From Bacteriovorax sp. UBA1852 (GTDB taxonomy: Bacteria > Bdellovibrionota > Bacteriovoracia > Bacteriovoracales > Bacteriovoracaceae), in NCBI GenBank assembly GCA_002338505.1, contig DDIK01000038.1, forward strand, positions 1 to 7,556: DNA of 7,556 bases. Direction: 5' to 3'. Below the pieces are notes generated by a model. It saw only the letters and a list, made by a program, of their open reading frames with translations, did not search any database and was not told the DNA's origin. The stretch's first letter is position 1, and each line of letters begins with the position of its first letter. The position numbers were made by a program, and so were the translations under genes. Below, piece by piece: positions 1 to 5,640 of the stretch.

Positions 1-2
1 CA

Positions 3-92
3 AAGAAAGCATCTATGCTTCAAAATCATATCGACATCTTTATTTCATTTTATAATTTAGACTATTTGGAAGCTCGGTTAGCACCAATATAG
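3..92 (+). CDS. Possible C-terminal end of an upstream plus-strand gene (5' truncated by window edge)
   Basis: An open frame enters from the left edge and ends at TAG 90-92. It gives about 29 residues, ending DYLEARLAPI, which look more protein-like than the other two plus frames (those stop at 53-60). The stop falls 17 bases before the end of the minus-strand LysR gene, so this would be a convergent gene end. There is too little sequence to name a family, and a chance open frame of this length is common in AT-rich DNA, so the call is weak. An ATG at 15-17 lies in frame but has no reason to be a start. The sequence to the left of the window would settle it. Confidence 0.3.
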   Translation, partial: KKASMLQNHIDIFISFYNLDYLEARLAPI

Positions 93-109
93 TGGACCAG
101 TTTCAAAGC

Positions 110-970
110 CTATAGTACGAGATCAAGTATACCTTGATCTACTTGTTTAGGGTTATAAGCGATCCAACTATAGCTTAGAACATCATCAAGCTCACCAAGT
201 TTTCTTAGCTCTTTGTTTTTAATACTATTTTTAACAATACTTTCGGGTAAAAAGGCGATGATATCTGTCTTTTTTAAAATTAAGTGAATAAGCGCAGAGT
301 CTGTTATATTACTAATCTCTTCACATTCAATATCATGATCATCTAGATAGTTATTGATATCAGTATGAACTTGTAAGTCTGGAGAGTAGTTTATGAACCT
401 CTTATCATTGATATTGGTAGGAAAGCGTCCCTTCGTTTTAGTCTTATATGATGTTGTACATATAATTTTTTCCTTGTGAATCAATTTACTTTCAAGTTTC
501 TTACTTCTTAGTTTAATCGACTGGTCTAAGAGAATAAAATCAAGTTTGTTACTTTCTAGTAAATTAATAAGGCCGTTCGTTTCAATCTGGATAATACTAC
601 ATTTGAGGTGTTTGTTATAAATGAGCTTCTTTAAACTACTATAGACAACATGATTAGATAGCCAGGGTGCAATGCCTATCCTTACTTCTTTTGTCTTAGC
701 CTTGGTAGGCTTATTAACAGAAACAAGCATCTCTTCTGTATCTCGAAAAACTTTTGTTGCATACTCTAGAACTTGCATTCCATTAGTATTGAGTACTAGT
801 CTTCTTCCTTTTCTTTCAAATAAGCTAAAGCCAAGATCATATTCAAGAGATTTCAGCTGCTTTGACAGTGCTGGTTGACTAATATTAAGAACTTTTGATG
901 CTTTAACAATAGACTGATTCTCAGCTATTGTCTTGAAGTAGAAGAGATGATTGAAGTTGATTTTATACAT
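110..970 (-). CDS. LysR-family transcriptional regulator, NhaR-like
   Basis: A 286-residue LysR-type transcriptional regulator. Residues 5-65 form the winged helix-turn-helix: NFNHLFYF at 5-12, then SIVKASKVLNISQPALSKQLKSL from about 20 with the recognition helix near 31-42, then LFERKGRRLVL. The opening (I-N-x-N-H-L-x-Y-F, then LF-R-KGR-L) resembles E. coli NhaR, a sodium-responsive activator of the antiporter gene nhaA. Residues about 95-280 are the effector-binding domain (RIGIAPWLS at 97-105) and match less clearly. Length is a little under NhaR's roughly 300. The start ATG is at 970-968; its ribosome binding site is weak. The gene is divergent from the pentapeptide gene, with a palindrome in the spacer suited to control of both. 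The ligand cannot be read from sequence; Na+ or osmotic sensing is inferred from the N-terminal resemblance only. Confidence 0.9.
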   Translation of the reverse strand: MYKINFNHLFYFKTIAENQSIVKASKVLNISQPALSKQLKSLEYDLGFSLFERKGRRLVLNTNGMQVLEYATKVFRDTEEMLVSVNKPTKAKTKEVRIGIAPWLSNHVVYSSLKKLIYNKHLKCSIIQIETNGLINLLESNKLDFILLDQSIKLRSKKLESKLIHKEKIICTTSYKTKTKGRFPTNINDKRFINYSPDLQVHTDINNYLDDHDIECEEISNITDSALIHLILKKTDIIAFLPESIVKNSIKNKELRKLGELDDVLSYSWIAYNPKQVDQGILDLVL

Positions 971-983
971 GATCTTATCTTAC

Positions 984-999
984 ATAACCATATGGTTAT
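984..999. promoter_or_regulatory. Perfect 16-bp palindrome, candidate LysR-type operator
   Basis: ATAACCATATGGTTAT reads identically on both strands. It lies 14 bp upstream of the LysR start codon and overlaps a possible minus-strand -10 (TATAAC, 1000-995). Its centre (991/992) is about 65 bp upstream of the transcription start predicted for the pentapeptide gene. LysR-type activators usually bind a dyad near -65 of the target promoter and repress their own divergent gene. The outer T and A are separated by 12 bases, not the classical T-N11-A. No binding evidence exists here. Confidence 0.5.
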
Positions 1000-1021
1000 A
1001 TGCAAGTGCTCATATATGTAC

Positions 1022-1050
1022 TTTAGATTATTAGCTGTTGAGGCGATAAT
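1022..1050 (+). promoter_or_regulatory. Candidate sigma-70 promoter of the pentapeptide gene
   Basis: A -35-like TTTAGA (1022-1027, 4 of 6 matches to TTGACA) and a -10-like GATAAT (1045-1050, 5 of 6 matches to TATAAT) are 17 bases apart. Transcription would start near 1057, just before the AGGAGG at 1059-1064, giving a very short leader. The weak -35 suits an activator-dependent promoter. Chance matches are common in AT-rich DNA. Confidence 0.4.
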
Positions 1051-1069
1051 ATCAATATAGGAGGTAGTT

Positions 1070-1759
1070 ATGAATACTAAGAAAGAATTTTTCTATAATA
1101 GTAAATGGAATAACTATGATGAAACTTTAAAAAACAAAGAGGAAAATAAAATGCAAAATGATAGTTTTACAAATTTAGATTTCAGAGACTCAGATATTGG
1201 AAACATAGATCTTAAAGAAAAGAATTTATCGAATTCAAATTTTGATAAAGTGAATGCAAAGAATATTAGTTTTAAAGACTCTAAGCTTGTTAAGGCAAAG
1301 TTAAGGGGAACTAATCTTATTGGTGCCAAATTTATAAACTCATTCTTAAGTGAATGTTACTTTAAAGGTGCAAATCTTAAAAACTCTGTTTTTAACAATG
1401 CAGTTTTAGATAATCTTAACCTTAGAAACTTAAAAATTTGGGGTGCTAGTTTTAAAAATGCTTTATTAAAAAATATTTCTTTTTCAAGGTCTGACCTTGA
1501 CGGCGTAAACTTTATGGCATCAAAAATGAGAGAGTGTGTATTTCACTACTGCAAGCTTCGAGAAGCGAACTTTAAAGATGCCGACCTAAGGTTTAGTAGT
1601 TTTTTTAAGGCCAATCTCAAAAGATGTGACTTTAGAAATGCGGATTTAAGAGATACAGATATTGAACAGGCTCATTTGGTTGGTGCATTTTTTAATAGTA
1701 AAACAAAACTACCATTTTCAAGAGAGCGTGCCATGCAACTAGGAATGGTCATGAGTTAA
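1070..1759 (+). CDS. Pentapeptide-repeat protein, nine-coil right-handed beta helix
   Basis: A 229-residue protein. From about residue 31 to 209 it is one unbroken run of about 36 pentapeptides with no loop or register shift. The central hydrophobic residue falls at 33, 38, 43 and so on to 208, with A, S or C often two residues before it (for example GANLK 100-104, DADLR 170-174, NADLR 190-194). Four repeats make one turn of the quadrilateral beta helix of this family, so about nine coils. Residues 1-30 are charged and unstructured; 210-229 form a short cap (KTKLPFSRERAMQLGM). No signal peptide or membrane segment is seen, so it is probably cytoplasmic. Start 1070 has AGGAGG five bases upstream; a second ATG at 1151 with AGAGG upstream would give a protein starting just before the helix. 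Some relatives (Qnr, MfpA) mimic DNA and protect gyrase, but most have no known role, and this one lacks Qnr-type loops. Function is unassigned. Confidence 0.93.
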   Translation: MNTKKEFFYNSKWNNYDETLKNKEENKMQNDSFTNLDFRDSDIGNIDLKEKNLSNSNFDKVNAKNISFKDSKLVKAKLRGTNLIGAKFINSFLSECYFKGANLKNSVFNNAVLDNLNLRNLKIWGASFKNALLKNISFSRSDLDGVNFMASKMRECVFHYCKLREANFKDADLRFSSFFKANLKRCDFRNADLRDTDIEQAHLVGAFFNSKTKLPFSRERAMQLGMVMS

Positions 1760-1785
1760 AACTCTAAAGCCTAGGCTTTAGAGTT
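1760..1785. terminator. Bidirectional hairpin terminator between convergent genes
   Basis: A perfect 26-bp palindrome: 11-bp arms (AACTCTAAAGC and its complement) around a CTAG loop. It begins directly after the pentapeptide stop (1757-1759) and contains the stop codon and last codon of the convergent PqqD-domain gene (TAA at 1780-1778). On the minus strand the hairpin runs into TTTT, which fits intrinsic termination; on the plus strand the following bases (GTTGCAC) are less T-rich. It most likely ends both transcripts, with better efficiency leftward. Confidence 0.75.
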
Positions 1786-2032
1786 GTTGCACAAGGTCAC
1801 ACTCGAGCATTCTGTCTAAAGCTTGTTCAGTTATGTCCTTAGATTTTTCAACTTCGATATTTCCGACCTCAGCTAGTTGGTGAGATATTGAGTCTTTATT
1901 TGTTTCACCGTCTAGCTTGTTCCAGATGAAAGCCCCAATATGACTGATTTGATAGCTCTGTTCATCGTCGCTTACAATGATTAGCTCATCGACATTTTCA
2001 TCCTTCAATAACTTTCCTTTTCTTTTATACAT
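1778..2032 (-). CDS. PqqD-domain (RiPP recognition element-like) small protein
   Basis: An 84-residue protein fitting the PqqD family fold. A beta hairpin (DELIIV 15-20, then SYQIS 26-30) leads into HIGAFIWNKLDG (31-42), the family's usual '-N-x-x-G-x-x-I-W-x-x-L-D-G' stretch. A winged-helix C-terminal half follows, with helices near 47-54 and 62-78, ending in CDLVQQL. PqqD-type domains bind leader peptides of ribosomally made, modified peptides and present them to radical-SAM or other enzymes; they also occur as stand-alone proteins of unknown role. None of pqqA, B, C or E, no radical-SAM gene and no precursor peptide is visible here, so PQQ synthesis is not supported. The start ATG (2032-2030) has a good AAGGAGA four bases upstream. 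It is divergent from proB and convergent with the pentapeptide gene, so it is transcribed alone within this window. Confidence 0.8.
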   Translation of the reverse strand: MYKRKGKLLKDENVDELIIVSDDEQSYQISHIGAFIWNKLDGETNKDSISHQLAEVGNIEVEKSKDITEQALDRMLECDLVQQL

Positions 2033-2160
2033 AATATCTCCTTTCTTAGTATGTTAAAGAAGACTTAAGTTATTTAAAGGTAAGTAGTGATAGATTCGGT
2101 AAAACCAAAGAGGTTGGATTCGCAATTGTCGTTTGAGTTTTTCAACATTATCTTACAAAT

Positions 2161-3300
2161 ATGAATAAATTTAAATATAGAAAAGAATTTGATTCCTTAC
2201 AGCGTGTTGTTGTTAAGGTTGGTAGTAATGTTATCACTGATGATGAAGGTAAGATCAATAGTCGAACCCTAAGAAGAATTGTCGAAGATATATGTGAGCT
2301 TATGAGTCGTGGCGTAGAGGTTGTTTTAATAAGCTCTGGTGCTGTGAATATTGGGCAAAATTATCTCAATATATTTTCCCCAAATCGAAAAGAGATAGGT
2401 TTCAATCATTCCTCCAGCTCCATCGGCCAGCCTAAACTAATTAATATGTATTCAAAGCTTTTTGAAGAAAACTTAAGACTTTGTTCTCAGATTCTCCTCA
2501 CTCACGATGATTTTCGAAAGAGAAAGAGATTCTTACACACCAAGGAAAATCTTGATGTGCTTTTAAAAAATAAAATCGTCCCCATCCTCAATGAGAATGA
2601 CTCAATCTCTTTTACGGAAATCTCTGTCGGTGATAATGATCATCTTGCAGCTCAGACGGCTCAAATGATTAGTGCTGATCTGTTATTAGTTATTACATCT
2701 ACAGACGGCTTATTTGATAAAGATCCTAGTTTTCCAAATGCTAAGAAGATTTACTCAGTTCCTTACGGTAAGAAGCTCAAGGGAATTTCCCTCAAGGGAG
2801 CAACTCAAGGTGGACGAGGAGGAATGTCTTCAAAAATTAAAGCTGTAAGAAAAATTACAAAACTTGGGATACCTGGAATTATTTGTTCTAAGAATAATGA
2901 AAGAATTATTCTCGACGCTATTACAAATGATGATGTCGGTACATATTTTGAGCCACAGAAGTTATTTTGCCCAACTCATCGCAAGGGCTGGTTGATATCT
3001 ACTTTGAAGCCTGATTGTTCAATTGAAGTTGATGATGGAGCGTTTAATGCAATTGTAGAGAGTAAGTCTCTTTTACCAACAGGTGTAACAAACGTTCATG
3101 GGGAATTCTACCCTGGAGACTGTGTTGGTATCTCATGTAAAGGCGAAGTCTTTGCGACAGGAGTAAGTGAATATGCAAATAGTGATATTTTAAAAATTAA
3201 AGGTAAGCAGAGCCAAGATATTGAAGACATATTAGGATATAAGATTTCAGATGAAATTGTACATACAGTTAATCTCGTATTAGAGAAGGAAGGTTTATAG
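2161..3300 (+). CDS. proB: Glutamate 5-kinase (ProB) with C-terminal PUA domain
   Basis: Phosphorylates glutamate to gamma-glutamyl phosphate, the first step of proline synthesis, in the cytoplasm. The amino acid kinase domain spans about 14-265: VVVKVGSN 16-23 (Lys19), ISSGAV 57-62, LNENDSIS 143-150, VGDNDHLAAQ 156-165, TSTDGLFDKDP 179-189 and GGRGGMSSK 217-225. Asp147, Asn159 and Asp160 align with E. coli Asp137, Asn149 and Asp150 in the glutamate site. Asp117 aligns with E. coli Asp107, whose change to Asn relieves proline feedback, so feedback control is probably kept. Residues about 274-360 are the PUA domain, as in E. coli ProB. At 379 residues it is near the usual 367. The canonical GTGGM reads GRGGM. 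ATG 2161 is the only sensible start (TGA in frame at 2134-2136, no earlier start codon) yet has no Shine-Dalgarno sequence. It is the first gene of the proline cluster; its stop overlaps the proA GTG by one base. Confidence 0.97.
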   Translation: MNKFKYRKEFDSLQRVVVKVGSNVITDDEGKINSRTLRRIVEDICELMSRGVEVVLISSGAVNIGQNYLNIFSPNRKEIGFNHSSSSIGQPKLINMYSKLFEENLRLCSQILLTHDDFRKRKRFLHTKENLDVLLKNKIVPILNENDSISFTEISVGDNDHLAAQTAQMISADLLLVITSTDGLFDKDPSFPNAKKIYSVPYGKKLKGISLKGATQGGRGGMSSKIKAVRKITKLGIPGIICSKNNERIILDAITNDDVGTYFEPQKLFCPTHRKGWLISTLKPDCSIEVDDGAFNAIVESKSLLPTGVTNVHGEFYPGDCVGISCKGEVFATGVSEYANSDILKIKGKQSQDIEDILGYKISDEIVHTVNLVLEKEGL

Positions 3301-3302
3301 TG
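3286..3302 (+). promoter_or_regulatory. RBS and TAGTG stop/start overlap coupling proB to proA
   Basis: AAGGAAGG (3286-3293) lies six bases before GTG 3300-3302. The last base of the proB stop TAG (3298-3300) is the first base of the proA GTG, the arrangement expected for translational coupling and balanced ProB/ProA output. No ATG nearby offers a better start. Confidence 0.8.
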
Positions 3303-4541
3303 AAAGATATAGCAATTAAAGCAAAACAAGCTTCAAGAAATTTAATGAAAATTGATAAAGCTACAAGAAATAAGGCTTTTGATAGCATTATTAATAATCT
3401 TAATAATAGAAAGAACGAAGTCATTGAGGCAAATAAGCTCGACCTTGAAGATGCTAAGAAAAGTAACTTATCCAGTGCAATGGTTGATCGCCTTGTCATT
3501 GATGAGAGTCGATTTCAATCAATCGTCAATGGAATCATCTCAGTTAAAGAACAAGATGAAGTCGTAGGAAAGATGAATGAGCTATTTAAGCGTGAAGATG
3601 GACTTATGGTTTCTAAGCAGAGCGTGCCATTAGGTGTAATTCTTATGATTTTTGAAAGTCGCCCAAATGTTGTCATAGACAGTGCCGTTCTCGCTCTTAA
3701 GTCTTCTAATGCAATTATTTTAAAAGGTGGAAAAGAAGCCAAACATACAAATAAAATTCTTGGTAGTATTTTAAGTGACTCTATAAAAGAGTATGCTCCT
3801 GAAGATACAATACAGGTGTTAGACTCAACAGATAGAGACATTGTTAATGATCTTTTGAGTTACAAGGACGAAATTGATGTTGTAATCCCGCGTGGTGGTA
3901 AAGGGCTTATCAATCACGTTTATGATAATGCGAAAATGCCCGTGATTGCGCATTTTCAAGGTCTATGTCATATGTACATCGATAAAGAAGCTGATTTGAG
4001 TAAGTCTATAGAGCTTGTTATTAATGCAAAAACTCAAAGACCAGGAGTATGTAACGCAATTGAAACATTGCTTGTTCATGAAGAAGTTCTGCAAAAGCTT
4101 GGCGCTGACTTATTTACAAGGCTTTCAGAGTTAAATACTGAACTCAGAGTAGATGAAAAAATTGAAAAGACCTTCCCAAATAATACTTTTGCAAAAGCTA
4201 GTTCTGAGGACTGGGAAACAGAGTATCTAAGCAATATCTTATCTATTAAAACAGTTAGCTCTATTGATGATGCGATCTCTCATATCGCTACATATGGATC
4301 AAATCATACTGAATGTATTATATCCGAGGATAAAGAAGCACAAAGCCGCTTTCTTAATGAGGTTGATGCAAGTTGTATCATGATAAATTCTTCAACTCGT
4401 TTTAATGATGGGGGAGAATTAGGTCTTGGCGCAGAGATTGGTATTTCGACATCGAAACTTCATGCATACGGGCCTATGGGTGCCGAACAAATGACTTCTA
4501 GTCGTTATGTGGTCGTAGGAGATGGCCATGTTAGAGGCTAA
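3300..4541 (+). CDS. proA: Gamma-glutamyl phosphate reductase (ProA)
   Basis: Reduces gamma-glutamyl phosphate to glutamate-5-semialdehyde with NADPH, the second step of proline synthesis. It has an aldehyde-dehydrogenase-type fold, 413 residues, close to the 417 of E. coli. Recognised stretches: PLGVILMIFESRPNV 110-124 (the conserved P-x-G-V-I--I-x-E-x-R-P-N), AIILKGGKEA 138-147, VVIPRGGKGLI 194-204, GLCHMYID 221-228, and the catalytic cysteine Cys251 in QRPGVCNAIET 246-256. The C-terminal signature FNDGGELGLGAEIGISTSKLHAYGPMG (368-394) has Tyr where most relatives have Arg in HARGPMG. The start is GTG with a strong ribosome binding site. The 3' end overlaps proC by 14 bases from the preferred proC start. 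ProA usually works with ProB, because the phosphate intermediate is labile, and the one-base overlap with proB fits that. Confidence 0.97.
   Translation: MKDIAIKAKQASRNLMKIDKATRNKAFDSIINNLNNRKNEVIEANKLDLEDAKKSNLSSAMVDRLVIDESRFQSIVNGIISVKEQDEVVGKMNELFKREDGLMVSKQSVPLGVILMIFESRPNVVIDSAVLALKSSNAIILKGGKEAKHTNKILGSILSDSIKEYAPEDTIQVLDSTDRDIVNDLLSYKDEIDVVIPRGGKGLINHVYDNAKMPVIAHFQGLCHMYIDKEADLSKSIELVINAKTQRPGVCNAIETLLVHEEVLQKLGADLFTRLSELNTELRVDEKIEKTFPNNTFAKASSEDWETEYLSNILSIKTVSSIDDAISHIATYGSNHTECIISEDKEAQSRFLNEVDASCIMINSSTRFNDGGELGLGAEIGISTSKLHAYGPMGAEQMTSSRYVVVGDGHVRG
4517..4530 (+). promoter_or_regulatory. Ribosome binding site that decides the proC start
   Basis: AGGAG (4517-4521) touches the ATG at 4522 but lies six bases before the in-frame ATG at 4528. 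Normal spacing therefore favours 4528, two codons inside the longest open frame. The site sits inside the last codons of proA, so proC translation is probably coupled to it. Confidence 0.7.
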
Positions 4542-5370
4542 GACCGATGAACTTAAGAGTTTTGGAATAATTGGCTGTGGAAATATGTCTCAAGCTTTCT
4601 TTGGGAGCATATTTTCACACAATCAAAATCTTCAGCAACGAAAAATCCTTACTTATACACCTTCTAAGACCAAAGCTAAAGAATTAGCTCACCTAGTTGG
4701 TGGTCATCAGGTTAATAATCTCTCCTACATGAAGCATGTAGATGTCATATGTTTTGCATTCAAGCCACAACAATTTAAAGAGTTTATTTCGCAGTCTAGC
4801 GATATAGACTTTAAAGATAAGACTATCTTATCCATTATGGCCGGTATTGATGTTGAATTGATCAAAAAATTAACTGGTGCAAAGAAAGTCATCCGTGTCA
4901 TGCCTTCTATGCCAATTGAAAAGAAACAAGGAATAACGCTTTTAAAAGCTAGTAAAGAAGTGGAGCGTGATCAAATTGATGACCTGGAGAGTCTTTGTAA
5001 AGACTATTCTTTAGTTATCAGACTAGAAGAAGAAAAGCTTTTTGATAAACTCACCTTATTGACATCATCTGGTCCAGCCTTCGTATATTATCTACTTTCA
5101 AGCTTTCAAGACAAATTAATTGACTTCGGTCTCAAAAATGATGATGCACTGAAAATCGTGATTAAGCTTTTTGAAGGTTCTTTGAGCGTTGTTAAAGATA
5201 GCTCTTTTGATCTCCAAACATTAAGGGCACAAGTGACCTCAAAAAAAGGTGTAACCGCTGAAGGTCTTTCTCATATGGAACAGACACGAGTTGGAGAAAA
5301 TATATCCTACGCATTTGATAAGGGATATCTTAGGTCTTTAGAAATGAAAAGCGAAGTACTTTCGGAATAA
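4528..5370 (+). CDS. proC: Pyrroline-5-carboxylate reductase (ProC)
   Basis: Reduces pyrroline-5-carboxylate to proline with NAD(P)H, the last step of the pathway. Counting from the preferred start (280 residues; the family is about 260-280): the Rossmann motif is GIIGCGNMSQAF (13-24), followed by CFAFKPQQF (75-83) with the conserved Lys-Pro, and SIMAGI (102-107). Then come RVMPSMP (123-129), SSGPAFVYY (180-188) at the domain junction, and TSKKGVTAEGL (237-247) in the all-alpha dimerisation domain that forms the substrate pocket. Two signatures differ from the textbook form: MPN reads MPS, and SPGGTT reads SKKGVT. The fold and remaining residues are intact, so an active enzyme is likely. It overlaps the proA 3' end, completing a contiguous proBAC set. 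A hairpin overlaps its stop codon. Confidence 0.95.
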   Translation: MLEAKTDELKSFGIIGCGNMSQAFFGSIFSHNQNLQQRKILTYTPSKTKAKELAHLVGGHQVNNLSYMKHVDVICFAFKPQQFKEFISQSSDIDFKDKTILSIMAGIDVELIKKLTGAKKVIRVMPSMPIEKKQGITLLKASKEVERDQIDDLESLCKDYSLVIRLEEEKLFDKLTLLTSSGPAFVYYLLSSFQDKLIDFGLKNDDALKIVIKLFEGSLSVVKDSSFDLQTLRAQVTSKKGVTAEGLSHMEQTRVGENISYAFDKGYLRSLEMKSEVLSE

Positions 5371-5380
5371 CCGAATGTGC
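5356..5380 (+). other. Hairpin over the proC stop codon
   Basis: TTCGG (5361-5365) and CCGAA (5371-5375) pair around a loop AATAA that contains the stop TAA. The stem extends outward past one T/T mismatch by GTAC/GTGC (5356-5359 with 5377-5380, one G-U pair). No clear T-run follows (GATTATTTCT), so it is not a convincing terminator. It could be an RNA-stability or processing element, or a partial terminator before the small gene. Confidence 0.4.
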
Positions 5381-5425
5381 GATTATTTCTATTATCTATC
5401 TAAAAATCTTTGATAGTTTAATTAA

Positions 5426-5626
5426 ATGAATAATTTATCAAAAAGAAAAAAAGAAACCCAAAATTTTTATGAACCCAGCTCAGACGAATCGAATGAAATC
5501 GATATCCCTTACAAGAAAGAGGATATTGACCAAATCGTAGGGCATAGACCTAAGGCTTTTTTAAGAAATAGCCTAAAGAAGTCTAAAGTTATAAAGCTCT
5601 ATCCAGACGCTCTTTCTATTCTCTAA
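5426..5626 (+). CDS. Small hypothetical protein between proC and putP (66 aa)
   Basis: I do not recognise this protein. It is 66 residues, hydrophilic and highly charged, without cysteine, signal peptide or membrane segment. The N-terminal half is Lys/Glu/Ser/Asp-rich and likely disordered (SKRKKETQ, then SSDESNEID). The C-terminal half is basic and could form a helix (KAFLRNSLKKSKVIKLYPDALSIL). Support for its being real comes from position: it starts 55 bases after proC, is in the same orientation, and ends only 11 bases before the symporter start, with the symporter's AAGGAGG directly after its stop. Against it, the ATG at 5426 has no recognisable ribosome binding site and no alternative start is present. 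It could be a small regulator or accessory of the symporter, or a non-functional frame kept for coupling; neither is shown. Confidence 0.6.
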   Translation: MNNLSKRKKETQNFYEPSSDESNEIDIPYKKEDIDQIVGHRPKAFLRNSLKKSKVIKLYPDALSIL

Positions 5627-5640
5627 AAGGAGGCCACTTG
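5627..5640 (+). promoter_or_regulatory. Strong RBS before a TTG start (symporter)
   Basis: AAGGAGG (5627-5633) follows the stop of the 66-residue gene and lies four bases before TTG 5638-5640. There is no ATG or GTG at the right distance, and the hydrophobic N-terminus begins directly afterwards, so TTG is the start despite being rare. Confidence 0.75.

Noticed and set aside
7..20. Small inverted repeat AAGCATCTATGCTT near the left edge
   Set aside because: The stem is only five or six base pairs with a tiny loop. On the minus strand it is followed by TCTTTG and could be a weak terminator for the LysR gene, but it is about 90 bases away and cut off by the window edge.
672..878. Plus-strand 68-codon open frame
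   Set aside because: It is a shadow lying wholly inside the LysR gene on the other strand, with no ribosome binding site and no family likeness.
1114..1329. Minus-strand 71-codon open frame
   Set aside because: A shadow of the repeat-rich pentapeptide gene; the periodic codons keep the opposite strand open.
1778..2032. Reading the PqqD-domain protein as part of a PQQ biosynthesis locus
   Set aside because: No pqqA, pqqB, pqqC or pqqE is visible, and the flanking genes belong to other functions.
2093..2122. Direct repeat of GATTCG (2093-2098, 2117-2122) and a 4-bp inverted repeat AACC/GGTT in the pqqD-proB spacer
   Set aside because: Too short to distinguish from chance; no promoter or operator logic attaches to them.
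3515..3841. Minus-strand 108-codon open frame
   Set aside because: A shadow of proA, whose conserved motifs cover the same bases.
5396..5416. CTATC...GATAG inverted repeat before the 66-residue gene
   Set aside because: A five-base stem with an 11-base loop is expected by chance in this AT-rich spacer.
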